This document shows, piece after piece, positions 26,487 through 34,709 of a stretch of DNA of 64,000 bases. Below the pieces are notes generated by a model. It saw only the letters and a list, made by a program, of their open reading frames with translations. It was not told where the DNA came from and did not search any database. The DNA comes from an uncultured bacterium (GTDB lineage: Bacteria; Cyanobacteriota; Vampirovibrionia; Gastranaerophilales; Gastranaerophilaceae). The translations under genes and the position numbers were made by a program. How positions within the stretch are numbered: position 1 is the stretch's first letter; every line of letters starts with the position of its first letter. The DNA lies in assembly GCA_948684385.1 (NCBI GenBank), contig CAPQCU010000006.1:26416-90415 (forward strand), given 5' to 3'.

Positions 26487-27272
26487 ATGTCAGCAGGTTT
26501 AGCAATATCAGCATTTATGCCATCAATAGCTTCTAACAGCTGGTTCTGTGCAAGAAGAAGCGATAGCGGTATGGAGGCATTCGCTAATAACAATCCTTTA
26601 GTTGCTGCAATGAACATGGATATTGCAGGTGCTCAGGTTTTAAAAGCAGGTTCCGGCTTATCTGAAATCGCAAAAACTAACAATAACATTGCTTCCGGGG
26701 TTGTTAGTGCGGAAGAGTCTATCAAATCTTTATCTAAAGCAAATAAAGTAGTTAACGGGGTGGGGAAGGTATTATCATACACTGCTGATCATATAAATCC
26801 TATTATTTGCGCAACAGGAGCAATAAAAGTTGCAACAGCTGATAATAAAAAAGATGCTGCAATAGAAGAAGGTGCTGGTTTAGGCGGTATGTTTCTGTGT
26901 GAAGGACTTGCTAAAAAAGGAATGGCAATGCCTATTCTTAGTAAATTTGATGCAAATAAAATGAAAATAGAAAAAGACGGTATTTATAAAATTGTTAATG
27001 GTGAAAAGAAACTTATAGCAAAAGACGGCCAGTATAAGATTTTGAACGGAAAAAAACTTGTGATTTCAAGAGAAGGTGGTTATCATAAATCAGCATTTTT
27101 AGAAAAACAAGTTAATGCTCTTAATGATTACTGCGCAACGAAAAAAGTATTAAATAAATCTATTAAATGGGTTCCGGGAACATTGCAGGGATTAGCATTT
27201 GCATGCGCTTCTATTGGCGGATATAAGCTAGGTACTGCAATTGCAAATAACTTAATCGGTGAAAGAGCTTAA
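26487..27272 (+). CDS. Hypothetical protein with DGxYKIxNGxKKL repeats
   Basis: Not recognised. The 261-residue protein has a hydrophobic but not classical N terminus (MSAGLAISAFMPSIASNSW), an Ala/Asn/Gly-rich helical first half and a weakly hydrophobic C-terminal segment (LQGLAFACASIGGYKLGTAI). Between about 155 and 200 it carries three short repeats: KDGIYKIVNGEKKL, KDGQYKILNGKKL and REGGYHK. These look like small beta-hairpin units. AAGGA precedes the ATG. The stop is shared with the convergent gene in TTAA. A lineage-specific surface or structural protein is a guess. Confidence 0.65.
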   Translation: MSAGLAISAFMPSIASNSWFCARRSDSGMEAFANNNPLVAAMNMDIAGAQVLKAGSGLSEIAKTNNNIASGVVSAEESIKSLSKANKVVNGVGKVLSYTADHINPIICATGAIKVATADNKKDAAIEEGAGLGGMFLCEGLAKKGMAMPILSKFDANKMKIEKDGIYKIVNGEKKLIAKDGQYKILNGKKLVISREGGYHKSAFLEKQVNALNDYCATKKVLNKSIKWVPGTLQGLAFACASIGGYKLGTAIANNLIGERA

Positions 27273-28093
27273 CGGCTTTTTAAATTAGTTATTTTTCCGT
27301 TATCTTTATATAGTGTCTGGAACATTGTTTGTGAGCGTCTGTAATTGTTTATTGTAGCTTCTAAAGACGCATTTATTGTCCAGTAAATTACAGGAATGGA
27401 TATTGTAATTGTTAAAATTGCAACTACGGCATGTTTAATTACCGTATTAATAGTTTTAAAGCGTTTTTTAGTTATAGCAATATCGTCTTGCTGTCTTAAA
27501 ATGCTATTAATTAGATTTTTTCGTTCTTTTACTGTTAAACTATCTATAAAATCGACATTTTGCGGATCAATATAAATGACGTATTTAGAATATTTTACAT
27601 TTCCGTCTAAAAAGTCTAGGCTGTCATTATAATTTTTTTGTTCCTGTGTTAAGGAACGTTCGGAAATATTACCGTTTGAAACTTCTTCAATATTTGTATC
27701 TAAAGCAGGAGCTGTAAAAGCTACGTTGCTTATTGTTGTTTCAGCTTCGTTCGTTTTTTCTTTATTTCCGGCTTCTTTTTGTTTATTGAGCTTGGCTTTA
27801 TATTTCTTGATGAAATTATCGTCAAAATTTTTATCAATATTAATATCTTTTTTCTCGGCAGCCGGTGTTTCTGCAGCAGGTTCAGGCTGAGGCTGTACCG
27901 GTTCTTCAAATAATGTAGCATCATCATTAACATTAAAAGCAGGAGCGCTGCTTTCCGAGTTTGCCATGTTTTGAGCGTCTTGTGCCAGTTTTGACTGAAG
28001 CTGGTCTATTAAATCTGATGAAATATCATCGTTTAAAGATGCCAGCTCATTTATATCCATTGAATCTTTCTCGTGTGAAATTTTTTTAGTCAT
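27269..28093 (-). CDS. Hypothetical protein with C-terminal membrane helix
   Basis: Not recognised. About 274 residues. The first 125 are polar, Asp/Asn/Ala/Pro-rich and probably disordered. A charged region with YSKYVIYIDPQNVDFIDSL and a Lys-rich helix follows. One membrane helix (VVAILTITISIPVIYWTI) lies about 45 residues before the end. No signal peptide, so the N terminus is probably cytosolic. A longer frame opens at 28162, but AAGAGAG lies about seven bases before the ATG at 28093, which was chosen. The gene is divergent from the heptose kinase gene and shares a TTAA stop with the convergent unknown gene. Confidence 0.65.
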   Translation of the reverse strand: MTKKISHEKDSMDINELASLNDDISSDLIDQLQSKLAQDAQNMANSESSAPAFNVNDDATLFEEPVQPQPEPAAETPAAEKKDINIDKNFDDNFIKKYKAKLNKQKEAGNKEKTNEAETTISNVAFTAPALDTNIEEVSNGNISERSLTQEQKNYNDSLDFLDGNVKYSKYVIYIDPQNVDFIDSLTVKERKNLINSILRQQDDIAITKKRFKTINTVIKHAVVAILTITISIPVIYWTINASLEATINNYRRSQTMFQTLYKDNGKITNLKSR

Positions 28094-28179
28094 GCAAGAC
28101 TCTCTTTTCATGTTTATTGTATGATATAAGTATATTATATATGAGATTTTAATATTAGGCAATCTTAAGAGAGTTTAAA

Positions 28180-29205
28180 ATGGGTGCAGATAAAGAAAAG
28201 CTTAGGAATATTATAGAGAAATTGGGCGATGCAAAGATTCTGGTGGTAGGTGATTTAGCACTGGATGAAATGGTTTATGGTGATACTGAGCGAATTTCAC
28301 GTGAAGCTCCTGTTTTAATTTTGCAGCATACACATACCAGGTTTATTCTTGGCGGAGCTTCAAATGCTGCTCATAATGTTTCTAAAATAAATAACGGTAA
28401 AGTTAGTGTTATCGGTGTTGTTGGTGATGATTATCAAGCCAATGATTTAAAACAGGCGTTTTGTGATGCTAAAATTGACTGCTCTTCTCTTGTAACTGAC
28501 AAAGAACGTAAAACTATCACTAAAACAAGGATTTCCGGCTCATGCTCACATTCCATTACACAACAGATTGTGAGAATTGATAGACAAACTAATGCTCCGA
28601 TTTCAAAAGAAACTGAAAGAAAATTGATTGATGAAATTGAAAGATTGCTTCCTGAATATGATGCTGTAATACTTTCTGATTATCACATTGGAACATTATC
28701 GGATAATATTATAAACTCTGTAATTTCTGCGGCAAAGAAGCATAGAAAAAAAGTTGTTGTTGATGCACAGCGTAATCTTAATCGTTATTACGGTGTAACT
28801 TCTATGACACCAAATCTTCCTGATACTCAAAAACATGTCGGTTTTTATTTGAGAAGTAAGGAAGATTTCTTGAAAGCAGGTGAAATTCTTTTAGAGCAAT
28901 CAGGAGCGGAAGCTGTTTTGATAACCTGCGGTGCGGAAGGTATGGTTGTTGTTGATAATAACGGAAAGTATACACATATTCCTGTGTTTAACAAAGCAGA
29001 AGTGTTTGATGTAACAGGTGCTGGCGATACAGTTACTGCACTTTACACTCTTGCTCTGGCAGTTGGCGCGGAACCTGTTTATGCTGCTATAATAGGTAAT
29101 ATAGCAGCAGGAATTGTTGTTAAGCAGTTTGGATGCGCTACAACTACAATTGATGAGATTATCGATTGTATACCGGATACAATAAATCTTGAGGAGGGAG
29201 TTTAA
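28180..29205 (+). CDS. hldA: D-glycero-beta-D-manno-heptose-7-phosphate kinase (RfaE domain I)
   Basis: The protein would phosphorylate heptose-7-phosphate to the 1,7-bisphosphate for ADP-heptose, a precursor of lipopolysaccharide core or other glycans. The 341-residue PfkB-type kinase has the typical RfaE start (ILVVGDLALDEMVYGDTERI), GGASNAAHNV, and the catalytic DVTGAGDT (277-284, Asp283 as base). It lacks the C-terminal nucleotidyltransferase domain of bifunctional HldE, so a separate hldC would be needed; none is in the window. AAGAGAG precedes the ATG. It leads a plus-strand run with only two bases before the next gene. Confidence 0.85.
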   Translation: MGADKEKLRNIIEKLGDAKILVVGDLALDEMVYGDTERISREAPVLILQHTHTRFILGGASNAAHNVSKINNGKVSVIGVVGDDYQANDLKQAFCDAKIDCSSLVTDKERKTITKTRISGSCSHSITQQIVRIDRQTNAPISKETERKLIDEIERLLPEYDAVILSDYHIGTLSDNIINSVISAAKKHRKKVVVDAQRNLNRYYGVTSMTPNLPDTQKHVGFYLRSKEDFLKAGEILLEQSGAEAVLITCGAEGMVVVDNNGKYTHIPVFNKAEVFDVTGAGDTVTALYTLALAVGAEPVYAAIIGNIAAGIVVKQFGCATTTIDEIIDCIPDTINLEEGV

Positions 29206-29207
29206 AC

Positions 29208-29735
29208 ATGAAAAAATTAAATATAGTTGATATTATTATTGTTTTGGGCGTAATTATTGCACTTTTTGTGTGCGTTTTGACTACAAAACACTTCAGGCAG
29301 ACTGCTGATAAACAAATTGAAGCAACTTCACCGATTACTTTTCAGGTGTTTTTGCGCGGTGTGACTGTTACAGGAGAAGAGTTTCCGATAAAATCAGAAG
29401 ACAAAACTTTTATTACTATCAGAAACGTACCTTATACAGAGCTTGATGTTGTTGATGTAACTTCTCAGCCAAGACAGACTTTTGCACCTTCAACAAAAAA
29501 TTTATTAGTTCCAGATCCTGCGCAGCCTGCCATTTTTGACGCAATTGTTACAATAACTGATACTGCAAAAATTACAAAAGACGGTGCTGTAGTTGGCGGA
29601 AACAAAATTAAAATGGGTTTGCCTGTAACTCTTGAAGGTGAAAAATACAAATTTAACGGAACAATTTCAGACGTTAGAGTGACTAACACTGGCTCTGACG
29701 TAAAAGATGACGGTGAAAATAATCAGATAGGATAA
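29208..29735 (+). CDS. Probable DUF4330 membrane-anchored protein
   Basis: The 175-residue protein has a short cytosolic start (MKKLNIVD), one membrane helix (IIIVLGVIIALFVCVLTT) and a beta-rich external domain. This matches my memory of the DUF4330 family, common in cyanobacteria and Firmicutes, with no established function. GGAGGG at the end of the heptose kinase gene is a strong ribosome site, so expression is coupled. It is followed after four bases by an O-antigen ligase family gene, which hints at a cell-envelope role; that is inference. Confidence 0.6.
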   Translation: MKKLNIVDIIIVLGVIIALFVCVLTTKHFRQTADKQIEATSPITFQVFLRGVTVTGEEFPIKSEDKTFITIRNVPYTELDVVDVTSQPRQTFAPSTKNLLVPDPAQPAIFDAIVTITDTAKITKDGAVVGGNKIKMGLPVTLEGEKYKFNGTISDVRVTNTGSDVKDDGENNQIG

Positions 29736-29739
29736 AAAT

Positions 29740-30999
29740 ATGTTTTTTAACAATATACTGTCGTTTTTTCAGACGATTTTTCGTCCGATTTACGAGAAAA
29801 GTTTTGTTCTGCAAAATATTGACAAATTGATTGGCTTAAATATTCTGCTTCTCATTGTTTCGACAACTTTTGCACCTTCTGATAATATTGGCTATTTTGC
29901 AATATTTGCAATATTGCTTACTGCGGTTAAGCTTTTAACAAAGTCCGGTGAAAAGTTTGAACTTACTCTTGCTGACAAGTTTCTGCTGGCTTATTTTTTG
30001 ATAGTTATTATAAGCGTAGCAGGCTCGTCTTTATTTTATTTGAGCCTGAAAGGTTTTTTTAAAACCTTTGTATATCTGGGTTTTTATGTTTCTTTAATCC
30101 ATTATTTTAAAGATAACAAAGACAAAATTAAGTATATTTTTCTGGCTTATGCTCTTTGTGTTTCTTTTGAAACAGTTGTAGCTTTTTTACAAAATTTTAC
30201 TTCTGTTGGAGAGATTTCCGGTTGGCAGGATATGTCAAGATTAAATCCGGAAGAAGTTATGACACGTGTTTACGGAACTCTGAAACCTTATAATCCAAAT
30301 CTTTTTGGCGGATATTTGCTGGCTTGTATTCCGGCATTTATTGCTATTCCTAAACGATTTGCTATTCCCGGCGCAATATTTGCTTCAATAGCGTTGGTAT
30401 TAACAGGATGCAGAGGTGCTTATATCGGATTTTTCCTTCAGTTAATTGTTTTAGGATTTATTATTTATAAAAATTTAAACGCTAAATATAAACAAATTTT
30501 TACGACCGCGGCTTCTGCTTGTGCAGTTGCGTTAATGGCTTTTATAATGTCGATTTCTGCCTTAAGAGCAAGAATATTTTCTATTTTTGCGATGAGAAGC
30601 GACAGCTCAAATTCTTTTAGATTTAATGTTTACAACTCCTGCGTTGATATGTTCAAAGATAACTGGCTATTAGGTATTGGAGTCGGCAACCAGAATTTTA
30701 GAGAAATTTACGGACTCTATATGAAAACAGGATTTGATGCTTTGAGTGCTTATAATATTTATCTGGAAATTGCTGTGGAAAGCGGAATTTTTGCACTTAT
30801 AACATTTGTTGGTTTTATAGGGTTGATTATTAATAAGGCGGTTAAAAACCTTTCTAATTTTTATGTTTTAGCTGCGTTGATTTCAATTATTGGTATTTTA
30901 ATTCACGGAATCGTTGATACTGTATTTTTCAGACCGCAAATTCAATTTACTTTCTGGATTATGGTAGCGGTAATAAGGAGCTTAAATGACAAGAATTGA
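29740..30999 (+). CDS. IctB-like / O-antigen ligase family membrane protein
   Basis: The 419-residue protein has about ten membrane helices. Features of the Wzy/O-antigen ligase (WaaL) superfamily are PNLFGGYLLACIPAF, LTGCRGAYIGFFLQL and the long external loop FKDNWLLGIGVGNQNFREIY, followed by SAYNIYLEIAVESGIFALI. The last two stretches resemble cyanobacterial IctB proteins. Superfamily members move glycan chains from lipid carriers to acceptors. A bicarbonate role once proposed for IctB is unlikely in a non-photosynthetic cell. The gene lies after hldA and DUF4330 and overlaps ligA by 14 bases. Acceptor and donor are unknown. Confidence 0.75.
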   Translation: MFFNNILSFFQTIFRPIYEKSFVLQNIDKLIGLNILLLIVSTTFAPSDNIGYFAIFAILLTAVKLLTKSGEKFELTLADKFLLAYFLIVIISVAGSSLFYLSLKGFFKTFVYLGFYVSLIHYFKDNKDKIKYIFLAYALCVSFETVVAFLQNFTSVGEISGWQDMSRLNPEEVMTRVYGTLKPYNPNLFGGYLLACIPAFIAIPKRFAIPGAIFASIALVLTGCRGAYIGFFLQLIVLGFIIYKNLNAKYKQIFTTAASACAVALMAFIMSISALRARIFSIFAMRSDSSNSFRFNVYNSCVDMFKDNWLLGIGVGNQNFREIYGLYMKTGFDALSAYNIYLEIAVESGIFALITFVGFIGLIINKAVKNLSNFYVLAALISIIGILIHGIVDTVFFRPQIQFTFWIMVAVIRSLNDKN

Positions 31000-32947
31000 G
31001 TTGTTACGAGATGAGTTAAACAAGTATGCATACAATTACTACGTGCTTGATAATCCTTTAATTAGTGACTTTGAGTACGATAAACTTTATAAAGAGCTTG
31101 AAGAATTGGAAAAGCTGCATCCTGAGCTTGTAACTCCTGATAGTCCGACACAGCGCGTTGGCGGAATAAGCAGCGGATTTGAAGAAGTTAAACATAAATA
31201 CCGCCTTTATAGTCTTGATAACACTTATAATTATGACGAACTTCGCAAATGGTATGAACGTGTAACCAAAGAGTGCGGAGATGGTCAAAAGCTTGTGTGT
31301 GAGCTAAAAATTGACGGGCTTGCAATTGCTTTAAGTTATAAAGATGGATATTTTGTTCAGGGTGCAACACGCGGTAACGGAATTATCGGGGAAGAAATTA
31401 CACAGAACCTGAAAACAGTTAAAGCTATTCCTCTAAAGCTTTTTCAAGATGCAGATGTGGAAGTCAGAGGTGAAATTTATATGCCGGTTTCTTCGTTTGA
31501 AAAGCTCAATCGTGAATCCGAAAAACCGTTTGCTAATCCCCGAAACGCTGCAGCAGGCTCTTTAAGGCAGCTGGATAGCTCTATTACGGCAAAACGTGAT
31601 TTATCTATGTTTACGTATACAGCGATTATTGAAAGAGCAGACGAGCTTCCAAAAAGCCACTGGGATAGTATTCAATTTATTAAAAAACTGGGATTTAAGA
31701 CAAATCCTAATATAGAGCTTGTTAATGATATCGAAGGTGCTATTGAGTTTTGCAAAAAATGGGAAACTGAGAGATTTAACTTAGATTATGCGACTGACGG
31801 GGTTGTTATAAAAGTTAATTCTTTAGCTTGCCAGAATGAAATGGGATTTACTTCTCGCGCTCCGAAGTGGGCAACTGCGTTTAAGTTTCCTCCTGAAGAA
31901 ATCTCAACGGAGCTTAAGGATATTGAAATCGGGGTTGGAAAAACCGGTGCCGTTACACCGGTTGCTATTTTAGAGCCTGTTCAGCTTGCAGGAAGTACTG
32001 TTTCACGTGCTAGTCTGCATAATTTTGATGAGATAAAAAGGCTTGATGTAAGAATTGGGGATAGAGTTTTAATCAAAAAAGCAGCAGAGATTATTCCTAA
32101 AGTAATAAAAGTTGTTGACAGCCCTGAACATGAAAATTTACCGGTATATGAACCGCCTTTAACCTGCCCTGAATGTGAAGCTCCGCTTGAAATCAGAGAA
32201 GGTGAAGTTAATCTTTATTGTTCTAATGAAAAATGTCCTTCGGTTATCAAAGCAAAACTTGAATACTGGGTTTCAAAAGAAGCTATGGATATTGATTTTA
32301 TCGGGCCGTCTGTGATTGCTCAACTTTACAATCTTGGCATGGTTAAATCACCTGTTGATTTTTATAAGCTTAGTGAAGAAGATTTCTTGAAACTTGAGCT
32401 GGTTAAAGAAAAATCAGCTTCAAATATGTTTAATTCTATTCAGGCAAGTAAGTCCAGACCTCTGAGTCGTTTTGTTACAGCACTTTCCATTCGTCATGTT
32501 GGTAAAGAAACTGCTGATATTATTGTGAGTGAATTACCTTCAATTGAAGCAATTATGAACGCTTCAGTTGAAGAGCTTTCTAATATTGAAGGAGTTGGAG
32601 AGAAAATTGCACAAAATGTATACGAATTTTTCCATAATCCTGAAAATGTTAAGATGATTGAAGAGTTTAAGGAACTTGGTTTTCTATTTGAAAATCAGGC
32701 TGTAATGAAGACTGATGAGCTTTCGGGGAAAACTTTCGTTTTAACCGGAACTTTACAAACAATGACAAGAGATGAAGCAAGTGATAAAATAAAAATGAGA
32801 GGCGGGAAAACTTCTTCTTCTGTTTCTAAAAAAACATCTTTTGTGATTGCAGGCGAAAATGCAGGGTCAAAATTAGACAAAGCTCAAGATTTAGGTGTTA
32901 TAATATTGAATGAAGATGAGTTTCTCAAGTTGATAGGTGAAATATAA
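30986..32947 (+). CDS. ligA: NAD-dependent DNA ligase
   Basis: LigA seals nicks in DNA during replication and repair using NAD+. The 653-residue protein has the complete domain order: Ia domain, adenylation domain with catalytic Lys108 in KIDG, OB fold, Cys4 zinc finger (CPEC...CSNEKC, about 394-416), helix-hairpin-helix repeats (IEGVGEKIA) and a C-terminal BRCT domain (about 577-653). AAGGAG lies six bases before the ATG, inside the end of the upstream gene (14-base overlap). The stop overlaps the next ATG in TAATG. Confidence 0.97.
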   Translation: MTRIELLRDELNKYAYNYYVLDNPLISDFEYDKLYKELEELEKLHPELVTPDSPTQRVGGISSGFEEVKHKYRLYSLDNTYNYDELRKWYERVTKECGDGQKLVCELKIDGLAIALSYKDGYFVQGATRGNGIIGEEITQNLKTVKAIPLKLFQDADVEVRGEIYMPVSSFEKLNRESEKPFANPRNAAAGSLRQLDSSITAKRDLSMFTYTAIIERADELPKSHWDSIQFIKKLGFKTNPNIELVNDIEGAIEFCKKWETERFNLDYATDGVVIKVNSLACQNEMGFTSRAPKWATAFKFPPEEISTELKDIEIGVGKTGAVTPVAILEPVQLAGSTVSRASLHNFDEIKRLDVRIGDRVLIKKAAEIIPKVIKVVDSPEHENLPVYEPPLTCPECEAPLEIREGEVNLYCSNEKCPSVIKAKLEYWVSKEAMDIDFIGPSVIAQLYNLGMVKSPVDFYKLSEEDFLKLELVKEKSASNMFNSIQASKSRPLSRFVTALSIRHVGKETADIIVSELPSIEAIMNASVEELSNIEGVGEKIAQNVYEFFHNPENVKMIEEFKELGFLFENQAVMKTDELSGKTFVLTGTLQTMTRDEASDKIKMRGGKTSSSVSKKTSFVIAGENAGSKLDKAQDLGVIILNEDEFLKLIGEI

Positions 32948-33363
32948 TGAAAAAAGATTTTAATGTTATACAAATAAAGGGTACGAAGGGAATATTGATG
33001 CTTATTGCAACCGGCTGCTGTCTTTTTGCGGGATTTGCAGTTTTCCCGGGCTGGGTAGCGATGCAGATTTGGAATTTTGTGGCATCATACGCCGGTAATG
33101 TGCCTTTAATAGGTCTGTTTCAAGGCGTTCTGCTCTGGGGGATTCTTGTTGCTGCATATTTTACTTTCAGAAAAGAAAGAGTGGTTATTTGCTTAAAAGA
33201 TCCAAGAGGGTTGAGTGAAGAGGAGCTAAAAGCGGTTTTTGCAAATATCAAAAAGCAAACCGGCGATGATAAAATTATTCAGGCTATGATGAAAGCAAGA
33301 GAGACAGAGCTTAAGCTAAAAGAAACAGAAGATTTGGAAAATAAAAAAACGGAGATTAAATAA
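32947..33363 (+). CDS. Small two-helix membrane protein, unknown
   Basis: Not recognised. The 138-residue protein has two hydrophobic segments (about 16-46, containing the Cys-rich LIATGCCLFAGF, and about 51-72) and a charged cytosolic helix tail rich in Lys and Glu. Its ATG overlaps the ligA stop by one base (TAATG), with AGGTGA upstream, so it is translated with ligA. The stop codon sits in the loop of the terminator hairpin at 33350-33376. Confidence 0.65.
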   Translation: MKKDFNVIQIKGTKGILMLIATGCCLFAGFAVFPGWVAMQIWNFVASYAGNVPLIGLFQGVLLWGILVAAYFTFRKERVVICLKDPRGLSEEELKAVFANIKKQTGDDKIIQAMMKARETELKLKETEDLENKKTEIK

Positions 33364-33376
33364 ATCTCCGTTTTTT
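33350..33376. terminator. Bidirectional terminator between convergent genes
   Basis: CGGAGATT (33350-33357) pairs with AATCTCCG (33363-33370) around a five-base loop that contains part of the stop codon. A-run before and T-run after allow termination in both directions. Confidence 0.85.
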
Positions 33377-34498
33377 CTATGAAACCTGCTTGTTATTATT
33401 ACTAAAGAATTTTGTTCCAAGCCATCCCAGAACACCGCCTGTAACGACAGCTCCGGCTACCAGCCATTTGTTTGTTTTAGGAACTTCTTTAATTACTTCT
33501 TTAATTTCTGTAACAACTTCTTTTTTTACTGTATTAATAGCGGGTGAAGTGCTTAAAGGAGTTGTATGTATTGAAGCTGCTTTTGCAGTGCCGCTTGAAT
33601 ATGAATAATTTCTGCTTATCGGGCGATATGAATTTTGTTTAGGAATGTGAGGTTTTACTTCCTTTGGAATAAGTCCGGCGTCTTCAAATACCTTGAACGA
33701 TTCTCTTGCATGTTCATTAATCGGCTTGTTATCAGGATAAACAGCCATAGCCTCTTTTGTAAATAAACCTTGAGAATTTTTTACAATTTCCATAGCTTCT
33801 TTTGCGCCTTTAGCTTCTGATGAGATTATACCGTTTTTAGTGCAGTAGCTTAAGTTTCTGCCTGTTCTTGAGTTTTTAAACCTTCTGTTTTTATGCTCGA
33901 TCCTTGATTTTTCTTCTGCTTTTTTCTTTGCTATTTTTAACTTTTTACTGCTTTGATATTCGCTATTTGCAGCTTTTTTATTTTGATTATTAGATTTTTG
34001 AGGCTCTGTTACAGGTTTTTCTGCCATTTTAGCTTCCCATTTTGCTTGCTCAGATATATCAGACGGTAATACTTCGCTAAGCCCTTGTTTTTCTAATTTT
34101 TTCCTGAGTTTTGTTTCTGTTTTAGTAATCACAGCTTCTTGCGGTTTGGGGATTTCAACTTTTGTCATTGGTGAATATGCCTGAAGCGTTTCTGAAGGTA
34201 TCTCAAGCATAGTTTTAATTACTGGTGTTGGAGTTGTAACAACAGGCTTAGGTGTGCAATCTTTAATTATTTGTGGAATATTTGCCTGCGTTGTTGCTAT
34301 AACTTTTTTACCAACTTTTGCATCTTGTAAAAAGTTTCTAACTTCAACCATTACCTGCTCTTCTGTAATATTAGGATTTTTGGTTAAAAGCTGAGAAACA
34401 AATTTTTGTACTTCAGCTTCTACAATTTTGGGATTAGCATGTTTGCCTAAATTTGTATTAGGAACATTTACTGTACTAATTGGGGCGATTTGAGTCAT
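33377..34498 (-). CDS. Hypothetical tail-anchored protein, 373 aa
   Basis: Not recognised. It has a helical N terminus (about 20-60, containing QKFVSQLLTKNPNITEEQVM), a Pro/Thr-rich stretch, and a very basic middle (about 160-215) with NRRFKNSRTGRNL. A small domain follows that includes AMAVYPDNKPINEHARESFK. A C-terminal Gly-rich hydrophobic helix (WLVAGAVVTGGVLGWLGTKF) lies about ten residues from the end. The last segment suggests a tail anchor with the body in the cytosol. AAAGGT precedes the ATG. Single gene between two terminators. Confidence 0.65.
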   Translation of the reverse strand: MTQIAPISTVNVPNTNLGKHANPKIVEAEVQKFVSQLLTKNPNITEEQVMVEVRNFLQDAKVGKKVIATTQANIPQIIKDCTPKPVVTTPTPVIKTMLEIPSETLQAYSPMTKVEIPKPQEAVITKTETKLRKKLEKQGLSEVLPSDISEQAKWEAKMAEKPVTEPQKSNNQNKKAANSEYQSSKKLKIAKKKAEEKSRIEHKNRRFKNSRTGRNLSYCTKNGIISSEAKGAKEAMEIVKNSQGLFTKEAMAVYPDNKPINEHARESFKVFEDAGLIPKEVKPHIPKQNSYRPISRNYSYSSGTAKAASIHTTPLSTSPAINTVKKEVVTEIKEVIKEVPKTNKWLVAGAVVTGGVLGWLGTKFFSNNNKQVS

Positions 34499-34584
34499 AT
34501 TATTTACCTTTCAACTTTAACCTTCTATACTTCTATAAAAACATAAAAAGTTTGTAAATTGTCAGGCTTTTGCTCTTGAGCTCT

Positions 34585-34612
34585 CTACTACTACTACTAC
34601 TACTACTACTAC
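34585..34612. repeat. CTA trinucleotide microsatellite
   Basis: Nine CTA units plus a final C, uninterrupted, in the 211-base gap between nusA and the 373-residue gene. The number of units could vary by slippage. The rest of the gap holds the nusA terminator and AT-rich promoter-like DNA. Confidence 0.9.
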
Positions 34613-34663
34613 GTTTGCGCCATTTGTAACGATTTTAAAAAATGCTTAACAATTGAATATGCA

Positions 34664-34698
34664 TTAAAAAAGGCGGTGTGCATTAGCACACCGCCTTT
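34664..34698 (-). terminator. nusA terminator
   Basis: A twelve-base-pair stem, AAAGGCGGTGTG (34669-34680) with CACACCGCCTTT (34687-34698). Read on the minus strand it is followed by a T-run. It lies directly after the nusA stop. Confidence 0.9.
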
Positions 34699-34709
34699 AA
34701 TAAAATATT

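Noticed and set aside
34585..34612. CTA repeats as a CRISPR array
   Set aside because: A simple trinucleotide run without spacers or cas genes.
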